From Micromonospora violae (lineage in GTDB: Bacteria; Actinomycetota; Actinomycetes; Mycobacteriales; Micromonosporaceae): DNA of 64,000 nucleotides. Every line of letters begins with the position of its first letter. Within the stretch, counting starts at the first letter, position 1. This document shows positions 18,112-27,096 of the stretch, in pieces. The notes under the pieces are model-generated. The model did not search any database. It was given only the letters and a program-made list of their open reading frames with translations, and was not told the DNA's origin. Position numbers and translations under genes: made by a program. The stretch covers positions 3,038,001-3,102,000 of the forward strand of contig NZ_SHKK01000001.1 of assembly GCF_004217135.1 (NCBI RefSeq), written 5' to 3'.

Positions 18112-20074
18112 CCAAGGCTCCGACACGGGTACCGCCACCGAGGGCGCGAAGCGCGTTGAGGATCACGGCCACGTCGATGCCCTCCTGCACGAACGCGCCG
18201 GCCACCGGGGGAAGCACCCCGAACGCGGCGACGACCATGGCCACCACCGCCAGCGCCATGCCCGCGCCCGCGCTCTGCACCGCGATCGCCCGCGACCGGC
18301 GCGCGATCTCCACCGCGTCGGCCAACCGGTCCAGCCGGTCCACCGACAACACCGCATCCGCCACGTCCGCCGAGGCGCTCGCCCCCGTCGCCCCGAGCGC
18401 CACACCCACTCCGGCGGATGCCAGCGCTGGTGCGTCATTGATCCCGTCGCCGACCATCACCGTCACCGCCCGGTCGGACTCGGCCCGCACCCGGGCCACC
18501 TTCTCCTGCGGCGAGCAGCGGGCCACCACCTCCTCCACGCCCACCGCCCGCGCCACCCGCTCGGCGACCTCCGGCCGGTCCCCGGTCAGCATGATCAACC
18601 GCTGGAAGCCGGCCTGCCGCAACCGCCGTACCGTGTCACCCGCGTCGGGCCGCACCGGGTCGCGGAGGAGCACCGCCCCGGCCAGCACGTCGTCCAGGCT
18701 CACCCACACCGTCGACACGCCGTCCGCCTCCGCCTGCTGCCGTTCGCGTACGGCCCAGTCCGGCAGGTCACCCCCGTGCTGTCCCACCCGTACCAGCCGT
18801 CCGTCGACCCGGCCACACACCCCGTGGCCCGGCTCCTCCGTCACGTCGGCGGGCACCACCAACCGCATGCCTCGGTCCTTCGCCCCCCGCACGATCGCCG
18901 CAGCCAGCACATGGGAGGACAGTTGTTCGACCGAGGCGGCCACCCGCAGCAGCTCGTCGCCGTCACCACCCGGCGCGGTCACCACCGCGGCCAGCTCCGG
19001 ACGCCCGGCCGTCAACGTCCCGGTCTTGTCGACCAGCAGGGTCCGCGCCCGGCCCAGCAGTTCCAGCGAGCCGCCGTTGCGGACCAGCACGCCGCGCCGT
19101 GCCGCCCGGGACAACCCGGCCACGATCGCGATCGGGGTGGCCAGCAGCAACGGGCACGGAGTCGCCACCACCAGCACTGCCACCGCCCGCACGAACTGCC
19201 CGGACACCGCCCACGCGACACCGGCCAGGACCAGGGTGAACGGCACGAACGCCGCCGAGTACCGGTCAGCCAGCCGCACCGTCGGCGCCTTCTCCGCGTT
19301 CGCTTCCTCCGCCAGCCGGACGATTCCCGCGTAGGTGCTCTCCGCCGCGGCGGCGGCGGCCCGCAATCCGAACGCCGCGCCCGCGTTGACCACCCCGCTG
19401 GCCAATCGGTCCCCGGCCCGGCGCTCGACCGCCTGGGACTCGCCGGTCAAGGTGGACTCGTCCACCATCGCCGCGTCTTCGGCGAAGCCGTCCACCGGCA
19501 CGACCTCACCCGGACCGACCAGCAGGCAGTCGCCGTCGCGGATGTCGCCCACGTCGACGTCCTGGATCCCGCCGTCCGGACCGCGCCGCCGTGCCCGGCG
19601 GGGTGCTCGCGCCAGCAGCTCGTGCAGGTCCCGCGTCGCCCGCCCCTGGGCGTAACTTTCCAACGCGTGCCCGCTGGCCAACATCAACGCCACCACCGCG
19701 CCGGCCAGGTACTCACCCACCAGCAGGGAGGTGACCAGGGCCAGGGTCGCGATCACATCCACGCCGATCCGACCCCGCCGCAGCGACTGCACCAACCAGC
19801 GCAGCGTCACCACCAGCGTGATCGAGGCCGTCGCCGCCCAGCACACGTTCGCGGCCCCGCGCCGGTCGGCGAACCACAACCCCGCACCGACCAGTACCGG
19901 CACCGTCAACGCGGCCAGCGGCGCGAAGTCGCGCCACCTGCGCCAGCGTCCCGCCGTAGACCCGCCGCCCACGTTCCCACCCCCGGGTCGAGGCGCAACC
20001 TTCACGCTGACCGCCGACACGATGGCGACCGGCCGGGCTCGGCCCCAGACCGCGACGGAGAGCTCGCCCGCCAC
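18083..20074 (-). CDS. Heavy-metal-transporting P-type ATPase (P1B)
   Basis: 663 residues. A membrane pump driven by ATP. The metal-site helix reads VVATPCPLLLATPIAIVAG, so the motif is TPCP. The phosphorylated Asp is in LLVDKTGTLTAG, the actuator loop is DESTLTGESQ, and the hinge is MVGDGINDAPALASAGVG. There is no N-terminal CxxC metal-binding domain. The TPCP form does not assign a metal securely; zinc, cadmium, copper or manganese remain possible. The start is GTG 20074. It overlaps fdsA tail to tail by 29 bp, and no metal-responsive regulator is adjacent. Confidence 0.9.
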   Translation of the reverse strand: MAGELSVAVWGRARPVAIVSAVSVKVAPRPGGGNVGGGSTAGRWRRWRDFAPLAALTVPVLVGAGLWFADRRGAANVCWAATASITLVVTLRWLVQSLRRGRIGVDVIATLALVTSLLVGEYLAGAVVALMLASGHALESYAQGRATRDLHELLARAPRRARRRGPDGGIQDVDVGDIRDGDCLLVGPGEVVPVDGFAEDAAMVDESTLTGESQAVERRAGDRLASGVVNAGAAFGLRAAAAAAESTYAGIVRLAEEANAEKAPTVRLADRYSAAFVPFTLVLAGVAWAVSGQFVRAVAVLVVATPCPLLLATPIAIVAGLSRAARRGVLVRNGGSLELLGRARTLLVDKTGTLTAGRPELAAVVTAPGGDGDELLRVAASVEQLSSHVLAAAIVRGAKDRGMRLVVPADVTEEPGHGVCGRVDGRLVRVGQHGGDLPDWAVRERQQAEADGVSTVWVSLDDVLAGAVLLRDPVRPDAGDTVRRLRQAGFQRLIMLTGDRPEVAERVARAVGVEEVVARCSPQEKVARVRAESDRAVTVMVGDGINDAPALASAGVGVALGATGASASADVADAVLSVDRLDRLADAVEIARRSRAIAVQSAGAGMALAVVAMVVAAFGVLPPVAGAFVQEGIDVAVILNALRALGGGTRVGALVSRGATRRR

Positions 20075-20207
20075 CGGACGGCGACGGTGCCGTCAACAGG
20101 GTCTCAACCACGCGAGGCCGATGCGGTCGAAACTGGCCACAAGACCTGTTCTTTCGTGAGAGACCAACATCCACGCCACGCCAGGAATGCCCACGCTCAG
20201 ACGTACA

Positions 20208-20564
20208 TCATTGGTTTCTATCCGCGGCCTCCAGCGCGTCGGCCTGGCTGTGCAGCTCTGCCGCACGGTCGTCCCAATCGGGACCGTGCGAGTACAGGCT
20301 GTAGGCCGCCTCGCGCATGAGCGCCGGCTGGTTCGGCCGCTGCAGGAGCACGAGCCGGTACGCGAGATTGCGGACCCACACCGGCAGAAGCCCGTCGACC
20401 AGGTTCGGGCAGAGTTCCCGAAGCATCGCAAGGATGGCTTCCGCGTCCGCGAAGGTCAGCTCTTCGACAAAGTAGTGCTCATCGCGGTCCAGGGCACACG
20501 GCGACGCAGGCCGGTACTCGTCACCGTAGAGGCACCGAGCGTGCTCGGTCAGGCTGCTGTGCAT
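20208..20564 (-). CDS. Small conserved protein of unknown function
   Basis: 118 residues, acidic, starting ATG 20564. It reads as ordinary soluble protein (LTFADAEAILAMLRELCPNLVDGLLPVW, then NLAYRLVLLQRPNQPALMREAAYSL), with strong third-position GC and mostly helical character. No motif is recognised. It is flanked on the left by the P-type ATPase on the same strand after 133 bp and is divergent from the serpin gene. Confidence 0.6.
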   Translation of the reverse strand: MHSSLTEHARCLYGDEYRPASPCALDRDEHYFVEELTFADAEAILAMLRELCPNLVDGLLPVWVRNLAYRLVLLQRPNQPALMREAAYSLYSHGPDWDDRAAELHSQADALEAADRNQ

Positions 20565-20811
20565 GGCCGCAGAGCCTACGTTCTGTCACCTCACTCTGCG
20601 GGGACCGCCGCTTCCAGAGACCCCATCCCCGTGCCTGGTTCAAAGGCGCGCAGCCAGCGTCCCGCAACGCGCCCCGACCTGATCGAGCGCACGGATCCCG
20701 GCTTCGTAGGACGCCGTTCCCCGCCTCCCAGGAGCCCCACACATTGTCGAACTTCGATTAATCTCTCTCTATGCCTGGCGGGTCCCCGTGGAGCTGCTCT
20801 ACGGTCGACAC

Positions 20812-22104
20812 ATGGTCACACGTCGATTGGTATTGGGGGCGGTCCCGATTGCGGCCGCTGCCCTCACCACCACCCCAGGTCATCCCCGCTGGCTCGGCCC
20901 GTCGTCTACCTCGACGACTACCGACCGCGTACCACCGGACCCGGCCACGACGCAGGCCGCCGCCACCGCGGTTCGCGGCTTCACGGCCGACCTCTACCGC
21001 ACACTGGCGTCGACCCACGCAGGCGGCAATGTGGTGTGCGCACCGTACTCGGTCGGGCTCGCGCTCGCGATGACCAGAGCGGGCGCCGGCTCGACCACGG
21101 CGGACGAGATGGATGCCGTGCTCCACGCACCGCATCCGCGCCCCGGCGCGCTCGACAGCGGGTTCAACACCGTTGATCAGATGCTCGCCGACCAGTACCA
21201 GAACGGTGACGGAACCAAACAGCCTCGGCTGACCACGGCCAACGCGCTGTGGACGCGACTCGACCTGTGCCTGCGGCCCAGGTTCCGGAACACCCTGGCC
21301 GGCTACTACGGTGCCGCGCCGCACCCGGTCGACTTCGGCAACGCCCCGGAGGCGGCCCGCCAGGAGATCAACACCTGGGTGTCGGATCGGACCAACGCGA
21401 AAATCCCGGAGCTGCTGTCGTCCAACGCCGTCAACCCCGACACCCGCCTGATCCTCACCAACGCGATCTATCTCAAGGCAGCTTGGAAATACCCGTTCAC
21501 CGAGACCGCCACGGCGGTAGGGCCATTCACCCGGGAAGACGGCAGTGTCGTCGACGTCTCGATCATGCGCGGGCCGTTCGACAGGATGGGCTACCTCGAG
21601 GGCGACGGTTGGCGCGCAGTCGACGTCCCGTACGCGGGCGACGGACTTGCCATGGCCATTGTCATGCCGACCCGGGACGATCTCGCCGCGGTCGAGGCGA
21701 ACCTCAACGCAACCTGGCTGGGCGCGCTACTGACCGGGTTCCAGATCACCGATGTCCAACTACGCCTGCCCCGCTGGACGTTCCGCCTACCGGCTGAACT
21801 GGCAGCCGCGCTCGGCGGCCTCGGCATGCCCACGGCATTCACCGCACAGGCCAACTTCACCGGCATGAGCACCGAACCGACCCTGCGCATCGACGACGTG
21901 GTCCACGAGACGTTCATCGCCGTGGACGAGAAAGGCACCGAAGCCGCCGCCGCGACGGCCGTCATCGTCCGGCCGCCGTCGATCCCACAGGGCCCACAGT
22001 TCTTCGTCGACCGGCCATTCCTGTACGTCATCCACGACCGGCTCACCGGCGTACCGCTGTTCATCGGCCGGGTCCACGACCCCCTGGCCACCGGCCCATC
22101 CTGA
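20812..22104 (+). CDS. Exported serpin-family protease inhibitor
   Basis: 430 residues. An N-terminal export signal (TRRLVLGAVPIAAAAL, with a twin-arginine-like start) precedes a complete serpin fold: NVVCAPYSVGLALAMTRAGA, LILTNAIYLKAAWKYPF, AMAIVMPTR and the C-terminal FFVDRPFLYVIHDRLTGVPLFIGRV signature. The reactive-loop hinge EKGTEAAAATAV has the small residues needed for loop insertion, so it is probably inhibitory. The loop then reads IVRPPSIPQG, suggesting Arg or Pro near the scissile bond. It may restrain a secreted protease, perhaps the one at 4938. No Shine-Dalgarno is visible at ATG 20812 or at GTG 20788, the alternative. Confidence 0.88.
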   Translation: MVTRRLVLGAVPIAAAALTTTPGHPRWLGPSSTSTTTDRVPPDPATTQAAATAVRGFTADLYRTLASTHAGGNVVCAPYSVGLALAMTRAGAGSTTADEMDAVLHAPHPRPGALDSGFNTVDQMLADQYQNGDGTKQPRLTTANALWTRLDLCLRPRFRNTLAGYYGAAPHPVDFGNAPEAARQEINTWVSDRTNAKIPELLSSNAVNPDTRLILTNAIYLKAAWKYPFTETATAVGPFTREDGSVVDVSIMRGPFDRMGYLEGDGWRAVDVPYAGDGLAMAIVMPTRDDLAAVEANLNATWLGALLTGFQITDVQLRLPRWTFRLPAELAAALGGLGMPTAFTAQANFTGMSTEPTLRIDDVVHETFIAVDEKGTEAAAATAVIVRPPSIPQGPQFFVDRPFLYVIHDRLTGVPLFIGRVHDPLATGPS

Positions 22105-22219
22105 CCGCAGTTCAAGCGGGACGCGTTGCGGTCGGGGCCATCAGCCGATCGGATGACCGACGGCGACGATCGGCTATTTCCATGTGCGATGGACACCTTG
22201 CGACGCCTACGAAGGAGGC

Positions 22220-22939
22220 ATGACCAACGAGCGGACCGTTCCCCTGCTGCCGTGCGCATCCATTGACGACATCGAAGCCTTCTACGGAGTCCTCGGCTTT
22301 CGCACCACCTACAAGCAACGCAAGCCCAACGCCTGTGTGGGAGTACAGCGGGAAGACCTGCATCTGCAGTTCTTCGAGATCGCCGGATTCGACCCGGAGC
22401 AGTCCTATGGCTCCTGTCTCGTCATCACCGCGGACATCGAGGGACTACATCGGGCCTTCGCCGCCGGCATGCGCGCCGCGTACGGCAAGGTGCTGGTGTC
22501 CGGAACGCCGCGGATGACCCGGCCCAGGGCGCGGAAGAACGCTGACGGGTTGGGCGGATTCAGCGTCATCGACCCGGGCGGCAACTGGATCCGCGTCTTT
22601 CGGGACGCCGCCACCGAGCCAATGCCGGCCGCCACGCCTGCCGGGCGGCTGGCCAAGGCCCTGGCGAATGCGGTCGTACAGGCCGATTCCAGGGGAAGCG
22701 TCGGACAGGCCGTTCGGATCCTCGACAGCGCGTTGGCCCGCCCGCAAGCCGACGACGACCCGGTCGAGCAGGTAGAAGTCCTGGTCTACCGGGCCGAACT
22801 CGCGATGGTGCTGCACGATCCACAGACCGCGGCCGAAATGCTGGCCCGCGCCCAGTCCGTCACGCTCACGGACGACGAATCCGACAGGGCGGCACCCGCG
22901 TTCGACAACGCCACCGAACTCGCAGCAGCACTGCGGTGA
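22220..22939 (+). CDS. VOC (glyoxalase/bleomycin-resistance fold) protein with a helical C-terminal extension
   Basis: 239 residues. Residues 1 to about 125 form a vicinal-oxygen-chelate domain (LPCASIDDIEAFYGVLGF … YSGCLV-type strand … GGFSVIDPGGNWIRVFRD), most like bleomycin-resistance proteins. Residues 140-239 are an Ala-rich helical region resembling a TPR-like tail (VGQAVRILDSALARPQAD, QTAAEMLARAQSV). GAAGGAGG lies only 1-2 nt before ATG 22220, so initiation at 22184 (12 residues longer) is possible. The ligand is unknown. Confidence 0.8.
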   Translation: MTNERTVPLLPCASIDDIEAFYGVLGFRTTYKQRKPNACVGVQREDLHLQFFEIAGFDPEQSYGSCLVITADIEGLHRAFAAGMRAAYGKVLVSGTPRMTRPRARKNADGLGGFSVIDPGGNWIRVFRDAATEPMPAATPAGRLAKALANAVVQADSRGSVGQAVRILDSALARPQADDDPVEQVEVLVYRAELAMVLHDPQTAAEMLARAQSVTLTDDESDRAAPAFDNATELAAALR

Positions 22940-23166
22940 CTCACCATACAAACGCCTCCCTCACCTGCCCAACGTGCGGCGCCGGTACCGCACGTCACTG
23001 ACCCCAGGGATGGCAGCACCGTTCGAGCCGGGCCAGGCTCCGGGGAGCCCGCTCATCATGAGCGGGCTCCCGAAACGGCTCAACCAGGGCCCTGCCGCTG
23101 CCGGTACGGTCAGAAATGAGCCCGGGCCCATCGGAAGCGGGCCACCTGCCTTGTGCACTCGACCGT
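22940..23166. other. Intergenic stretch without a recognisable gene
   Basis: No frame here has convincing protein character. The only clear structure is the perfect inverted repeat at 23043-23071. The sequence may be the decayed 3' part of the DUF1062 gene to its right. Confidence 0.4.
23043..23071. terminator. Perfect 14-bp inverted repeat, probable terminator
   Basis: Arms 23043-23056 and 23058-23071 are exactly complementary around one central base (GGGAGCCCGCTCAT and its complement). It lies about 100 bp after the VOC gene. There is no U tract, which is normal in high-GC actinomycetes. Because the arms are almost contiguous, it could also be a protein-binding palindrome. Confidence 0.5.
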
Positions 23167-23571
23167 TCAGCCTCGTCGCCGGTATCGGGCCGGGCCTGAT
23201 CTCCGTTCGCGCCCGGTCATGAGTGACCGCGCGCGGACCGCCGCGTGATGCAGTCCGGGGCGGGGCCACCGCGCCTCCCGCCCCAGCTCGGGGCCACGGC
23301 GGCAGGAGTTGCCGGGGCAGCCCTTCACACGGATTGAATCCAGGTACCGGACCGCCACGCGATCGTGAACCATGATTCTGCTGCTGCGGTCGCAGGAAAC
23401 GCAGGCGACCGACAGCGGGATGTCGAGGAGTTTGCCGTTGGCATTGATGCGGAACGTGCCGTCGCCGGTGCTGGCGAGGCCGAACGGGCGGTGGACACAG
23501 CGGAACGCGAGCAGGGGAAGGTGCGTGCGCCGAAGGGCCCAGGACGAAACGATATGAGGACGCGTAGACAT
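23167..23571 (-). pseudogene. Truncated DUF1062-family gene
   Basis: From ATG 23571 (GAGGG about 5 nt upstream) the first 90 or so residues match the DUF1062 family well: WALRRTHLPLLAFRCVH, GDGTFRINANGKLLD and VACVSCDRSSRIMVHDRV, with the paired cysteines. After about 23302 the similarity stops and the frame becomes Arg-rich without family features, although it stays open to 23167. Family members are about 200 residues, so the C-terminal half is lost or scrambled. The function of the family is unknown. Confidence 0.6.
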
Positions 23572-23870
23572 GATCCCTCTGAAGACCTGACGGAAGGCAT
23601 GGGAAAAAAGCCGACGGCGACGTCGGCGACCGATGCACGGGGAAGGTGTCAGGTTTACAGAGCAGGCGGGGTCACGCGGGGTGAAGTCCTCTCGTGAGCG
23701 GTTCGGAGAAGAAGGGTCCGGCTGAAAGGTAGGGCGGGACGGGCTGGCGAGGCCACCCAATTTCGTCGTGGTGCAGAGCACTGAGGGTCAAGGCGGCTAC
23801 CGACAGCCGCCGTGCACGAAGGGATGCGGCTGTTGGTGTGTCGGTACTCAAGAGTGATCGATAGTCGACT

Positions 23871-24518
23871 ATGGTCGGAGTTGTGAATTTGAAGGGATGG
23901 GCGGCGGCGACCGGGATCTCGTACGCGACGGCACGTCGGCGTTATGAGTCCGGGACGCTGCCTGTTCCCACGTACCGGATCGGTCGTCTCATCTTGGTCG
24001 GGGAGCCGGTCACTGGCGTGACCGGTGACGCCGGGCAGACCGTGGTGTACACCCGGGTGTCGTCGGCCGATCAGAAGCCGGACCTGGACCGGCAGGTCGC
24101 CCGGGTGACTGTGTGGGCCACCGGCCGGCAACTCGGCGTGGACCGTGTGGTGACCGAGGTCGGCTCCGCGTTGAACGGGCACCGCGAGAAGTTCCTCGCT
24201 CTGCTGCGTGACCCCAGCGTGTCGACGATCGTGGTCGAGCATCGTGACCGGTTCGCCCGCTTCGGCGCCGAGTATGTCGAGGCCGCGCTGACCGCGCAGG
24301 GACGGCGGCTGCTGGTCGTCGACCCGGCCGAGGTCGACGACGACCTGGTCCACGACGTGAGCGAGATCCTGACCTCGCTGTGCGCCCGGTTGTACGGGAG
24401 GCGCGCTGCCGCGAACCGTGCCCGCCGGGCGGTCGAGGCTGCCACCGAGGACGGCGCCCCTGAGGACTATCCAGGCGTACCGGTTCGCCCTCGACCTCAC
24501 CGCCGGGCAGGAACGTGA
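23871..24518 (+). CDS. tnpA: IS607-family transposase, serine recombinase TnpA
   Basis: 215 residues. An N-terminal MerR-like helix-turn-helix (LKGWAAATGISYATARRRYESGTL) is followed by a small serine recombinase domain, with the nucleophile Ser in VVYTRVSSADQKPDLDRQ and the HRDRFARFGAEYVE segment. This order (DNA-binding domain first) is specific to IS607 enzymes. Starts at ATG 23871 or GTG 23883 are both possible; the latter gives the typical family N-terminus. The 3' end overlaps tnpB by 101 bp. It moves the element by a Ser-linked recombination mechanism. Confidence 0.88.
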   Translation: MVGVVNLKGWAAATGISYATARRRYESGTLPVPTYRIGRLILVGEPVTGVTGDAGQTVVYTRVSSADQKPDLDRQVARVTVWATGRQLGVDRVVTEVGSALNGHREKFLALLRDPSVSTIVVEHRDRFARFGAEYVEAALTAQGRRLLVVDPAEVDDDLVHDVSEILTSLCARLYGRRAAANRARRAVEAATEDGAPEDYPGVPVRPRPHRRAGT

Positions 24519-25839
24519 CATGCTCGCGCATGCCGGGGCGGCCCGGGTCGCCCATAACTGGGCGCTCGCGAAGGTCAAGGCGGTTATGGACCAGCGGGCC
24601 GCCGAGCGGTCCTACGGCGTGGCCGAGGAACATCTGACGCCGTCATTGTCGTGGTCGCTCGCAGGACTGCGGAAGGCGTGGAACGCGACCAAGCCCGAGG
24701 TAGCGCCGTGGTGGCCCGAGGTGTCCAAGGAGGCGTTCAACACCGGCCTTGACGCCCTGGCCCGAGCGTTGAAGAACTGGGCCGACTCCCGCAACGGCAA
24801 ACGCGCCGGGCGGCCAGTCGGCTTTCCTCGATTCAGGTCGCGCCGCCGCACCACGCCCAGCGTGCGGTTCACCACCGGTGCGATCCGGGTCGAACCGGAC
24901 CGCATGCACGTCGTGCTTCCGCGGTTGGGCCGCCTGAAGCTGCACGAGTCCGCCCGCAAGCTGGCACGCCGCCTCGACAACGGCACGGCCCGGATCATGT
25001 CCGCCACGGTGCGGCTTGACGGCGGGCGCTGGCACGTGTCGTTCACCGTCGAAGTCGATCGCGTCGAACGCACCCCGGCCCACCCCGGCTCGGTGGTCGG
25101 GGTCGACGTCGGGATCAAGCACCTCGCCGTGCTGTCCACCGGCGAACTGGTCGACAATCCACGCCATCTGGTGGCCGCGCAGCAGCGGATACGATCGCTT
25201 GGCCGGGCTCTGTCGCGCAAGACCGGCCCCGACCGGCGTACCGGCCGCCGCCCCTCGAAACGCTGGGAGCGTGCCGCGACCCGGCTCGCCCGCGCGCACG
25301 CCCGGGTGGCGAACCTGCGCCGCGACGGCCTGCACAAACTCACCACCAGGATCGCCACGACACACGGCACGATCGTGGTCGAGGACCTGAACGTGACCGG
25401 CATGCTCGCCAACCGCAAGCTCGCACGGCACATCGCTGACGCTGGGTTCGCGGAGATCCGCCGGCAGTTGGCGTACAAGACGGGATGGAACGGTGGGCGG
25501 CTGCTAATTGCCGACCGCTGGTATCCATCCTCGAAAACCTGCTCAGGCTGCGGCACGGTGAAAACCAAACTGGCCCTGCACGAGCGCGAATACACCTGCA
25601 ACGCGTGCGGCCTGGTCACCGACCGCGACCGCAACGCCTCACTCAACCTGGCCGCTCTCGCGGCCAAATTCGACACCGCCGGGAGTGGCCCGGTGCCAGC
25701 ACGTCGAGCCGACCAGAAGACCCACGTACACGGGCAGGTGGCGACGAAGCGTGAACCCGGCACGACATCAGTCGGTCAGACCGGGACCGTCCCACCGCAA
25801 GGCGGGACTACCAAACGTGTGCTAACTGCAGCGCACTGA
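24418..25839 (+). CDS. tnpB: TnpB RNA-guided endonuclease
   Basis: 473 residues. TnpB uses an omega-RNA from the element's right end to cut matching DNA next to a short motif, and is the ancestor of Cas12. The split RuvC residues are visible: Asp230 in VGVDVGIKHLAVLS, Glu322 in VVEDLNVTGM and Asp402/404 in VTDRDRNASLNL. The zinc ribbon CSGCG…CNACG lies between the last two. The N-terminal IQAYRFALDLTAGQERDML matches the family start, so the first 14 residues from GTG 24418 may be dispensable. All catalytic residues are present, so it is probably active. Confidence 0.88.
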   Translation: MPAGRSRLPPRTAPLRTIQAYRFALDLTAGQERDMLAHAGAARVAHNWALAKVKAVMDQRAAERSYGVAEEHLTPSLSWSLAGLRKAWNATKPEVAPWWPEVSKEAFNTGLDALARALKNWADSRNGKRAGRPVGFPRFRSRRRTTPSVRFTTGAIRVEPDRMHVVLPRLGRLKLHESARKLARRLDNGTARIMSATVRLDGGRWHVSFTVEVDRVERTPAHPGSVVGVDVGIKHLAVLSTGELVDNPRHLVAAQQRIRSLGRALSRKTGPDRRTGRRPSKRWERAATRLARAHARVANLRRDGLHKLTTRIATTHGTIVVEDLNVTGMLANRKLARHIADAGFAEIRRQLAYKTGWNGGRLLIADRWYPSSKTCSGCGTVKTKLALHEREYTCNACGLVTDRDRNASLNLAALAAKFDTAGSGPVPARRADQKTHVHGQVATKREPGTTSVGQTGTVPPQGGTTKRVLTAAH

Positions 25840-25850
25840 AAGGTAACGGC
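25775..25850 (+). ncRNA. Candidate omega-RNA 3' scaffold of the IS607 element
   Basis: Two consecutive stem-loops span the last codons of tnpB: GTCCC/GGGAC (25789-25808) and GTGTGC/GCGCAC (25817-25836, with one G-U pair). Omega-RNAs arise from exactly this position, and the guide comes from the flank just beyond the right end. The precise 3' boundary cannot be set without a second copy or an empty site. Confidence 0.45.
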
Positions 25851-25991
25851 TGCACAGCCCAGTAATGGACGGCGACCGACGGCACCGGGCCGACGGCGAG
25901 AACCCACTCGTCGCCGAGGTCACCCGTACCGCCGTGGGCAGTTTACGCAGAGCACCGAGCGCCCAGCTCAGCTTCCCGCTGGTGCGGGCCA

Positions 25992-25997
25992 TATGAT
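25992..25997 (+). promoter_or_regulatory. Likely leaderless promoter -10 element for the gene at 26006
   Basis: TATGAT, close to the consensus TATAAT, ends 8 nt before ATG 26006, and no Shine-Dalgarno is present. Confidence 0.5.
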
Positions 25998-26005
25998 CCA
26001 CCTCT

Positions 26006-26995
26006 ATGGCCCGCACCACGCCTCCGCGCCCCCTCGACATCACCGCGATCTTCCCCGAACTGCGGGAACATTCCAGCACCGCTACCCGGCTGCATCCCCG
26101 GCCCGGCACTCCGACCGTCACGGACAGTTCGGTCGGCGGACCGCTGCTGTGGCCAGCCGACGAGGCATGGCCGGTCTGCGACGACGCCGGGGCGCACGAG
26201 CCATACAACCTGACCACCCCGGCCGCGCTGCGCCGCACGCGGGAGATCCTCGCAACCGCAGGGGCCCGGGAACCGCTGCTTGACGGGGACTTCTTGAGTG
26301 CGGAGGAACGAGCCGAGCTCGATGCGGCCGATGCTCTGGAGCTGGACGACCTGATCGAGGATCCCATCCCGTTGGTCCCGGTCGCGCAGCTGTACCGACA
26401 AGATATCCCGGACTATGCCGGCCCGGACGGCACTGACCTGCTCCAGGTGCTGTGGTGCCCGGTGGATCACTCGGACCGGCACTACAGCCCTCGCGTCTTC
26501 CTGTACTGGCGCGACAGTTCCACCGTTGGCCCGCTACTCGCTGCGCCTCCCTGTCCGCCGGTGATCAGCGACATGTATCTACCGATTCCGTGCGTGGTGC
26601 ACCCCGAGCAGGTCCGCGAGCACCAATACGCCGACCTGCTCCCCGATGGCCTCCGCGAACGGCTCGACGAGTGGGATGACGACGAAGACGACAGCCGTCC
26701 CCACTATCAGACTGACTTGTCGCTCGCGCCGGGGTGGAAGGTCGGCGGGTACGCGAACTGGTCACTGACCGATCCCTACCCAATGGATTGTGGAACCTGC
26801 GGCACCACGATGACCTTGATTTTCACCGTCGACTCCGGCGACTGGAACGGTATGAATTGCAGCTGGCGCCCGTCTGAGGAAAACCCGACCGCGTCCCCGG
26901 ACACCGTCGGCGTGCAGATCGGGCGCGGCTACTCGCTGTACACCTTCCGCTGCCCCGAATCATTCGATCATCCACCGGCGACAGCTATGCAGTGA
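26006..26995 (+). CDS. YwqG/DUF1963-like protein of unknown function
   Basis: 329 residues, acidic. The C-terminal half shows the DUF1963 pattern: APGWKVGGYANWSLTDPYPMDC, then CGTCGTTMTLIFTVDSGDWN and IGRGYSLYTFRCPESFDH, with the CxxC pair. The middle has an acidic patch (DEWDDDEDDS). A role as an immunity or housekeeping protein has been suggested for relatives, but none is established here. It directly follows the IS607 element. Confidence 0.7.
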   Translation: MARTTPPRPLDITAIFPELREHSSTATRLHPRPGTPTVTDSSVGGPLLWPADEAWPVCDDAGAHEPYNLTTPAALRRTREILATAGAREPLLDGDFLSAEERAELDAADALELDDLIEDPIPLVPVAQLYRQDIPDYAGPDGTDLLQVLWCPVDHSDRHYSPRVFLYWRDSSTVGPLLAAPPCPPVISDMYLPIPCVVHPEQVREHQYADLLPDGLRERLDEWDDDEDDSRPHYQTDLSLAPGWKVGGYANWSLTDPYPMDCGTCGTTMTLIFTVDSGDWNGMNCSWRPSEENPTASPDTVGVQIGRGYSLYTFRCPESFDHPPATAMQ

Positions 26996-27050
26996 CGCGG
27001 CTTTCTCCATGCCTGCCAGCCTCCGAAACGGAGTCGACTCGACATGAGCG

Positions 27051-27068
27051 GACGCCGCTGACGGCGTC
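27051..27068. terminator. Hairpin between convergent genes
   Basis: GACGCCG / CGGCGTC with a CTGA loop, in the 101-bp gap between two genes that point at each other. A bidirectional terminator is the simplest reading. Confidence 0.45.
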
Positions 27069-27096
27069 AGCGTCGGCGAGAACTCCCTGCGGAAAT

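Larger units (their letters stand above)
23861..25860 (+). mobile_element. IS607-type element (serine recombinase TnpA plus TnpB nuclease)
   Basis: Two overlapping plus-strand genes in the standard IS607 order. Such elements have no terminal inverted repeats and leave no clear duplication, so the ends given here are estimates. A 12-bp perfect palindrome, ATAGTCGACTAT (23861-23872), precedes tnpA, and two stem-loops close the right end (25789-25836). Both proteins look intact. Confidence 0.75.

Noticed and set aside
22961..23638. Minus-strand 225-codon frame through the VOC/DUF1062 gap
   Set aside because: Pro/Arg-rich with no family features; another frame of the same strand carries the DUF1062 match.
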